DNA of 34,868 nucleotides from positions 1 through 34,868 of the forward strand of contig NZ_BOMW01000086.1 in the NCBI RefSeq assembly GCF_016862395.1, given 5' to 3'. Every line of letters begins with the position of its first letter. Positions within the stretch are counted from its first letter, which is position 1. Origin of the DNA: Actinoplanes siamensis. Its GTDB lineage: Bacteria; Actinomycetota; Actinomycetes; Mycobacteriales; Micromonosporaceae. The position numbers and the translations under genes were made by a program. The notes under the pieces are model-generated. The model was not told the DNA's origin and searched no databases. It saw only the letters and a program-made list of their open reading frames with translations. Positions 29,839 through 34,868 of this stretch are shown here, one piece after another.

Positions 29839-32727
29839 ATGGCCGGAGACGGCGTCACAGCAGGTCGCCAGCGCAGCCGGGCGAGCTCGAACGGCAGCGG
29901 CACGGCGACCGGGGGGATGACGGTGGAGCGGGTGTGGACGACGGCGGGCGTCCACCCGTACGACGAGGTCGAGTGGGAACGCCGCGACGTCGTCATGACC
30001 AACTGGCGGGACGGCTCGATCAACTTCGAGCAGCGGGGTGTGGAGTTCCCGGCGTTCTGGAGCGTGAACGCGGCGAACATCGTGACCACCAAGTACTTCC
30101 GCGGCGCGGTGGGGACGCCGGAGCGGGAGTCGTCGCTGCGACAGCTGATCGACCGGGTCGTCCAGACCTACCGCAAGGCCGGCGAGGAGCACGGGTACTT
30201 CGCCACTCCGGCCGACGCCGAGGTGTTCGACCACGAGCTCACCTGGATGCTGCTGCACCAGGTTTTCAGCTTCAACTCGCCGGTCTGGTTCAACGTCGGC
30301 ACCAAGTCGCCGCAGCAGGTCAGCGCGTGCTTCATCCTCTCCGTGGACGACTCGATGGACTCGATCCTCGAGTGGTACAAGGAGGAGGGCCTGATCTTCA
30401 AGGGCGGCTCCGGCTCGGGTGTCAACCTGTCCCGCATCCGCTCCTCCAAGGAGCTGCTGTCGTCCGGGGGAACGGCGAGCGGCCCGGTGAGCTTCATGCG
30501 CGGCGCGGACGCCAGCGCGGGCACCATCAAGTCCGGCGGCGCCACCCGGCGCGCGGCGAAGATGGTCATCCTCGACGTGGACCACCCGGACATCGAGGAG
30601 TTCGTCTCGACCAAGGCGCGCGAGGAGGACAAGATCCGCGCGCTGCGGGACGCCGGCTTCGACATGGACCTGGGCGGCGCCGACATCGTCTCGGTGCAGT
30701 ACCAGAACGCCAACAACTCGGTGCGCGTCAGCGACGAGTTCATGAAGGCGTACGAGGAGGGCACCGAGTTCGGTCTCCGCGGCCGGCTCAACGGCGAGGT
30801 CATCGAGACCATCGACGCCCGGAAGCTGTTCCGTGACATCGCCCGGGCCGCCTGGGAGTGCGCCGACCCCGGTCTGCAGTACGACGACACCATCAACGAC
30901 TGGCACACCAACCCCGAGACGGGCCGGATCACCGCGTCCAACCCCTGCTCGGAGTACATGTCGCTGGACGACTCGTCGTGCAACCTGGCCTCGCTGAACC
31001 TGATGAAGTTCCTCAAGGCCGACGGTGGCTTCGAGGTGGAGAAGTTCGTCAAGAGCGTCGAGTTCATCATCACCGCGATGGACATCTCGATCTGCTTCGC
31101 GGACTTCCCGACCGAGAAGATCGGGATCACCACCCGGGCGTACCGCCAGCTCGGCATCGGGTACGCGAACCTCGGCGCCCTGCTGATGGCCTCCGGCCTG
31201 CCCTACGACTCGGACGGCGGCCGCAGCGTCGCCGCGGCGATCACCTCGCTGATGACCGGTACGGCGTACCGGCGCTCCGCCGAGCTGGCCGGCATCGTCG
31301 GCGCGTACGACGGCTACGCCCGCAACGCCGACGCGCACCAGCGGGTCATGCGCAAGCACGCCGCCGCCAACGACGAGATCCGCCCGCAGGGCGCGGTCGC
31401 CACCGACATCGTCCGGGAAGCCACCAAGCAGTGGAAGAACGGCAACAAGATCGGTGAGAAGAACGGCTGGCGCAACGCCCAGGCGTCGGTGCTCGCCCCG
31501 ACCGGCACCATCGGCCTGATGATGGACTGCGACACCACGGGCATCGAGCCCGACCTGGCCCTGGTCAAGTTCAAGAAGCTGGTCGGCGGCGGCTCGATGC
31601 AGATCGTCAACCAGACCGTGCCCCGCGCGCTGCGCAGCCTCGGCTACCCCGAGGAGCAGGTCGAGGCGATCGTCGAGCACATCTCCGAGCACGGCAACGT
31701 GGTGGACGCGCCAGGCCTCAAGCCGGAGCACTACGCGGTCTTCGACTGTGCCATGGGCGAGCGGTCGATCGCCCCGATCGGCCACGTCCGGATGATGGCC
31801 GCGGTGCAGCCGTTCATCTCCGGCGCCATCTCCAAGACTGTCAACATGCCGGAGACGGCGACCGTCGAGGAGATCGAGGAGATCCACTACCAGGGCTGGA
31901 AGCTGGGCCTCAAGGCGCTCGCCATCTACCGCGACAACTGCAAGGTCGGCCAGCCGCTGTCGGCCGGCAAGACCGCGAAGGCCGCCGCCCCGGCCGAGGC
32001 TCCGGCCGCTGTCGAGAAGGTGGTGGAGAAGGTGGTCGAGTACCGCCCGATCCGCAAGCGGCTGCCGAAGAAGCGCCCCTCCGAGACCGTCTCGTTCTCG
32101 GTCGGCGGCGCCGAGGGTTACCTCACCGCGTCGTCCTACCCGGACGACGGCCTCGGCGAGGTCTTCCTGAAGATGTCGAAGCAGGGCTCCACCCTGGCCG
32201 GTGTGATGGACGCCTTCTCGGTCGCCATCTCGATAGGCCTGCAGTACGGCGTCCCGCTGGAGACGTACGTCAGCAAGTTCACCAACATGCGCTTCGAGCC
32301 GGCCGGCATGACCGACGACCCGGACGTGCGTATGGCGTCCTCGGTGATGGACTACATCTTCCGTCGCCTGGCGCTGGACTTCCTGCCCTACGAGACCCGT
32401 GCCGAGCTGGGCATCTTCACGGCCAAGGAGCGGACCGCCCAGGCGCAGGCCGAGGCCGCCGCCGAGGCCGCCGCGGCCGACCAGACGGTGACCGGCATGG
32501 CCGTCTCCGCTCCGGCCGCCACCCCGGCCACGTCGCCGGTCACGGTCGCCGAAGTGAAGGCCACGACCACCCCGGAGAAGCAGGCCGGCTCCTCGACCGA
32601 GCTCCTGGAGCTGGTCACCGGTCACGCCGCGGACGCGCCGCTCTGCTTCACCTGCGGCACCAAGATGCGCCGCGCCGGCAGCTGCTACGTCTGCGAGGGT
32701 TGCGGCTCCACCTCCGGCTGCAGCTGA
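29839..32727 (+). CDS. nrdJ: Class II (adenosylcobalamin-dependent) ribonucleotide reductase
   Basis: A 962-residue enzyme that reduces ribonucleotides to deoxyribonucleotides using coenzyme B12, with or without oxygen. Visible: KGGSGSGVNLSRIRSS substrate loop, the NPCSEYMSLDDSSCNLASLN block (C370 in NPCSE), and the APTGTIGLMMDCDTTGIEP region. An Ala/Lys/Pro-rich linker (about 710-745) precedes the second part. A C-terminal cysteine cluster follows (C936, C939, C949, C952, C955, C961), likely combining zinc binding and the reducing relay. ATG 29839 has GGGGGAGC about 10 bases upstream. There is no cobalamin riboswitch in front of it, so control is probably by NrdR. Confidence 0.97.
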   Translation: MAGDGVTAGRQRSRASSNGSGTATGGMTVERVWTTAGVHPYDEVEWERRDVVMTNWRDGSINFEQRGVEFPAFWSVNAANIVTTKYFRGAVGTPERESSLRQLIDRVVQTYRKAGEEHGYFATPADAEVFDHELTWMLLHQVFSFNSPVWFNVGTKSPQQVSACFILSVDDSMDSILEWYKEEGLIFKGGSGSGVNLSRIRSSKELLSSGGTASGPVSFMRGADASAGTIKSGGATRRAAKMVILDVDHPDIEEFVSTKAREEDKIRALRDAGFDMDLGGADIVSVQYQNANNSVRVSDEFMKAYEEGTEFGLRGRLNGEVIETIDARKLFRDIARAAWECADPGLQYDDTINDWHTNPETGRITASNPCSEYMSLDDSSCNLASLNLMKFLKADGGFEVEKFVKSVEFIITAMDISICFADFPTEKIGITTRAYRQLGIGYANLGALLMASGLPYDSDGGRSVAAAITSLMTGTAYRRSAELAGIVGAYDGYARNADAHQRVMRKHAAANDEIRPQGAVATDIVREATKQWKNGNKIGEKNGWRNAQASVLAPTGTIGLMMDCDTTGIEPDLALVKFKKLVGGGSMQIVNQTVPRALRSLGYPEEQVEAIVEHISEHGNVVDAPGLKPEHYAVFDCAMGERSIAPIGHVRMMAAVQPFISGAISKTVNMPETATVEEIEEIHYQGWKLGLKALAIYRDNCKVGQPLSAGKTAKAAAPAEAPAAVEKVVEKVVEYRPIRKRLPKKRPSETVSFSVGGAEGYLTASSYPDDGLGEVFLKMSKQGSTLAGVMDAFSVAISIGLQYGVPLETYVSKFTNMRFEPAGMTDDPDVRMASSVMDYIFRRLALDFLPYETRAELGIFTAKERTAQAQAEAAAEAAAADQTVTGMAVSAPAATPATSPVTVAEVKATTTPEKQAGSSTELLELVTGHAADAPLCFTCGTKMRRAGSCYVCEGCGSTSGCS

Positions 32728-32779
32728 GCCCGGGAAGTTGACCGGCTCCTGACCGGAAACGGCTGAACCTCAGCGAACA

Positions 32780-32816
32780 CGGATGTCCCCCGGGCGATCC
32801 GCCCGGGGGACATCCG
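32780..32816. terminator. Strong terminator after nrdJ
   Basis: A perfect 17-bp stem, CGGATGTCCCCCGGGCG and CGCCCGGGGGACATCCG, with a 3-base loop. It is the most stable hairpin in the window, between the convergent nrdJ and 32882 genes, so it probably serves both directions. Confidence 0.9.
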
Positions 32817-32881
32817 CGTTCCGGCGCCCGACACAGGTGGCACGGCCGGCGAAGCGGTAGGGAAGTCCGGCTCGGCGCGGC

Positions 32882-33397
32882 CTACGGGCGGGCGCGCAGC
32901 CACACTCCGAACTCGACAGCGGTCCGGACGCCGTCCTCCAGCACCGCGGTGCAGACCGCGTGCCCGCCCGGGTACTCCGGGCGCTCGTGCCACATGCTCT
33001 TGATCGCCAGGATCGCCTGCCGTTCCTCGTCGGTGAGACGCCCGGCCAGGTCACGGTGCCACTCGCTGACGTCGGCGTGGTCCTCGTGCAGCCAGATGGA
33101 AAGGCTCACCCGCCACTCGCCTACGGTGATCGTGACGAGGTGGCGCTCGTCCCGGGGCTTGCCGCCGCGCTCGTCCTGATAGGCGAAACCGGTCAGGCCG
33201 GGGATCTCGATCACCTTCCCGAGGAGCGTGAGGACGTCGGCCGGCGTGAACTCCGGGCCGCCGAGCAGCATCACGTCGAGTTCGCGCCGGACCATCAGGC
33301 CGGACACGAAGCTGCCCGTGGGGATCAGCGGCCCCAGCGGCTCCAGCAGCGCGAGCACGGAACGTGCCTCGGTCTGCAGTTCGTCGGGCCGGCCCAT
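32882..33397 (-). CDS. Nucleotidyltransferase-like protein, degenerate active site
   Basis: A 171-residue soluble protein. An early PTGSFVSGLMVRRELDVMLL stretch (26-45) resembles the helix-turn-Gly-Ser and Asp strand of minimal nucleotidyltransferases (GS...D-x-D), but only one acidic residue (D41) remains where two are expected. The middle (LVTITVGEWRVSLSIWLHED) and end (RQAILAIKSMWHERPEYP) resemble uncharacterised actinobacterial proteins. ATG 33397 is strongly supported by AAGGAGGG. It stands alone, convergent with nrdJ. An enzyme role is doubtful; binding without catalysis is possible. The family call is tentative. Confidence 0.75.
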   Translation of the reverse strand: MGRPDELQTEARSVLALLEPLGPLIPTGSFVSGLMVRRELDVMLLGGPEFTPADVLTLLGKVIEIPGLTGFAYQDERGGKPRDERHLVTITVGEWRVSLSIWLHEDHADVSEWHRDLAGRLTDEERQAILAIKSMWHERPEYPGGHAVCTAVLEDGVRTAVEFGVWLRARP

Positions 33398-33683
33398 GTC
33401 GCCCTCCTTCCGTATCCATCGACGTGCCTGAACCAGTGGGCACGCCTGTGTCGCCGTTGCCCATTGTGGGATGTGCCCGAATCGTGTCCTCTTCCACCCC
33501 CTGCGGCTTCCGTCTCCCGCACCCGATCCTCCCCGCCGGCCCGCTCCGCTCACTGTGCGCTGCGCCCTGCCTCGCGCCGCCCGGAGCCGGCCCGCGGTGG
33601 CCCGGCCCGTGCCGCCCCGTTGCGTCCGCTCTCACCCCGCGGCCGCCACCGAGAGCCTGGTGACCCCAGGGGGCTTTAACGTG

Positions 33684-33689
33684 TAAGTT
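33684..33689 (+). promoter_or_regulatory. -10 element for a leaderless MFS transcript
   Basis: TAAGTT ends exactly 6 bases before the GTG at 33696. The preceding 290 bases (33398-33683) show no other feature beyond generic GC-rich sequence. Confidence 0.5.
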
Positions 33690-33695
33690 GACCTG

Positions 33696-34868
33696 GTGAG
33701 CAGCGTTGACGTCATACCCAGGCGGGTGAACTCGGCCAAGATCGCAGTCGGCGTCACGTTCGCCATGAACGGCCTGGCGCTGGCCGGCTGGCTGGCCCGG
33801 GCCCCCGCGATCCGGGACGGCCTGGACCTCTCGGTCGCCGGCTTCGGCCTGCTGCTGCTCTGCATGTCGGGCACGTCGGTGGCGTCGATCCCGCTGGCCG
33901 GCCCGCTGGTCCAGCGGTTCGGCCCGGCCCGCGCGGTGCTGCTGGCCAGCATGGCCGAGGCGCTGGGCCTGGCGCTGCTGGCCACCGCGACGCTGCTCAG
34001 CTCGGTTCCGCTGGCCGGTCTGGCGCTGTTCTTCTGCGGCTTCGGCACCAGCACGTGGGATGTGGCGATGAACGTCGAGGCCGCCGACGTGGAACGCCGC
34101 ATCGGCCGCACGATCATGCCGCGCTTCCACGCCGGCTTCAGCCTGGGCACGGTGGGCGGCGCCGGCGTGGGCGCGCTCGCCTCGGCCACCGGGGTCCCGA
34201 TCGGGGCCCAGCTCTACCTGACCACCGCGGTGATCGTGGTGGTCCAGATCATCGTGGTCCGCCGGTTCCTCCCGCACGTCGGGCCGAAGCCGGGCACGAA
34301 GCCGGCGATGACCCCCGGCCAGGCCTGGCGCGAGCCGCGTACGCTGCTGATCGGCCTGATCCTGCTGGGCTTCGGCTTCACCGAGGGCAGCGCCAACGAC
34401 TGGCTGGCGATCAGCCTGGTCGACGGCTACCACGCGGGCGACACGATCGGCGCGATAGGTTTCGGCGTCTTCGTCACCGCGATGACCCTCGGCCGGATGT
34501 ACGGCGGAGCCGCCGCCGACCGCTGGGGCCGCGTCCCGGTCCTGCGCCTCACCGCGGTCTCGGCCGCCGCCGGGCTGCTGCTCGTCGTCTTCGGCGGTTC
34601 GACGCCTGTCGCGCTGGCCGGCGCCCTCCTCTGGGGGATCGGCGCCTCCCTCGGCTTCCCGATCGGCATGTCCGCCGCCGCCGACGACCCGCTCCGGGCC
34701 GCCATGCGGGTCTCGGTGGCCGGCTCGATCGGCTACGGCGCCTTCCTGGCCGGCCCGCCCTTGATCGGCTTCCTGGCCGAGCACTTCGGCGTGCTCCACG
34801 GCCTGCTCTGCGTCTTCGCCGCTCTGCTGCTCGGCCTGGCCGCCTCGCACGCCGCCAAACCCCTCCCC
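33696..34868 (+). CDS. MFS transporter, 3' end outside the window
   Basis: 391 residues are visible and no stop is reached. About eleven or twelve hydrophobic segments are readable. MFS features include the loop after helix 2 (GPLVQRFGPARAV) and the matching loop in the second half (GRMYGGAAADRWGRVPVLRL). The FHAGFSLGTVGGAGVGALAS and NDWLAISLVDGYHAG segments recall actinobacterial MFS proteins of unassigned substrate. Start: GTG 33696 (VSSVDVIPRRVNSAK), 6 bases after TAAGTT with no ribosome site. The C-terminus is probably nearly complete. Substrate unknown; drug or sugar export are both possible. Confidence 0.88.
   Translation, partial: MSSVDVIPRRVNSAKIAVGVTFAMNGLALAGWLARAPAIRDGLDLSVAGFGLLLLCMSGTSVASIPLAGPLVQRFGPARAVLLASMAEALGLALLATATLLSSVPLAGLALFFCGFGTSTWDVAMNVEAADVERRIGRTIMPRFHAGFSLGTVGGAGVGALASATGVPIGAQLYLTTAVIVVVQIIVVRRFLPHVGPKPGTKPAMTPGQAWREPRTLLIGLILLGFGFTEGSANDWLAISLVDGYHAGDTIGAIGFGVFVTAMTLGRMYGGAAADRWGRVPVLRLTAVSAAAGLLLVVFGGSTPVALAGALLWGIGASLGFPIGMSAAADDPLRAAMRVSVAGSIGYGAFLAGPPLIGFLAEHFGVLHGLLCVFAALLLGLAASHAAKPLP

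Noticed and set aside
29638..32625. 995-codon open frame on the reverse strand across nrdR/nrdJ
   Set aside because: It is fully antisense to two well-identified genes, with His/Arg/Val/Gly-biased composition typical of the mirror frame of high-GC coding DNA; no domain.
1..34868. Mobile element, prophage or biosynthetic cluster
   Set aside because: No transposase, integrase, phage, NRPS/PKS or RiPP-type genes and no flanking target repeats; composition is even apart from a short AT-richer stretch near 7940-8000.

Overview
The window is high-GC DNA, roughly 70% or more by eye, with dense GC-rich third positions, GTG/TTG starts and many probable leaderless genes. Gene content and order (DUF3046-recA-recX ... 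gluABCD ... miaB ... DUF349 ... miaA-dapF ... hflX ... lexA-nrdR-nrdJ) are those of an actinobacterial chromosome core. The protein sequences resemble Micromonosporaceae (Actinoplanes/Micromonospora type). That family-level call is an inference from recognised sequence flavour, not from a search. I see no phage, insertion sequence, CRISPR, rRNA or tRNA.

Layout: 0-3.6 kb holds a LeuE-type exporter, a flavin-split-barrel/acetyltransferase fusion, and a divergent MocR regulator with a well-formed operator. 3.7-7 kb holds a UdgX-type uracil-DNA glycosylase, DUF3046, recA behind two LexA boxes, and recX with a long Gly-rich N-terminus. 7-8.76 kb is a gene-poor gap with two degenerate tandem arrays, one probable leaderless small ORF and a possible short transcript. 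8.76-14 kb holds rny (RNase Y) and, convergent to it, a gluABCD glutamate-type ABC importer. 14-19 kb holds an unknown small protein, miaB, a LysR regulator divergent from a threonine/serine dehydratase-like enzyme, and a SLOG-like protein. 19-25.7 kb holds a DUF349 protein, the overlapping pair miaA-dapF, an ACT-domain malic enzyme and hflX. 25.8-29 kb holds a membrane-anchored propeller-like protein with a Pro/Gln/Gly-rich tail, lexA, and a 46-residue membrane ORF divergent from lexA. 29-34.9 kb holds nrdR-nrdJ (coenzyme-B12-dependent ribonucleotide reductase and its repressor), a degenerate nucleotidyltransferase-like protein, and an MFS transporter that runs off the end.

Functional themes: (i) DNA damage: recA, recX, lexA, udgX and the small lexA-divergent protein, with six LexA-box-like 16-mers at the recA and lexA promoters; (ii) nucleotide supply: nrdR-nrdJ behind a good NrdR box; (iii) tRNA A37 modification: miaA and miaB; (iv) amino-acid transport and metabolism: leuE, gluABCD, dapF, dehydratase, malic enzyme.

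The least-explained items are the 46-aa SOS-linked membrane protein, which looks like the anchor of the usual LysM cell-division/wall protein beside lexA without its LysM domain; the recX-rny gap; a set of nine genes whose start codon lies exactly 6 nt after a -10-like hexamer; and tandem repeats sitting at the 3' ends of several genes.
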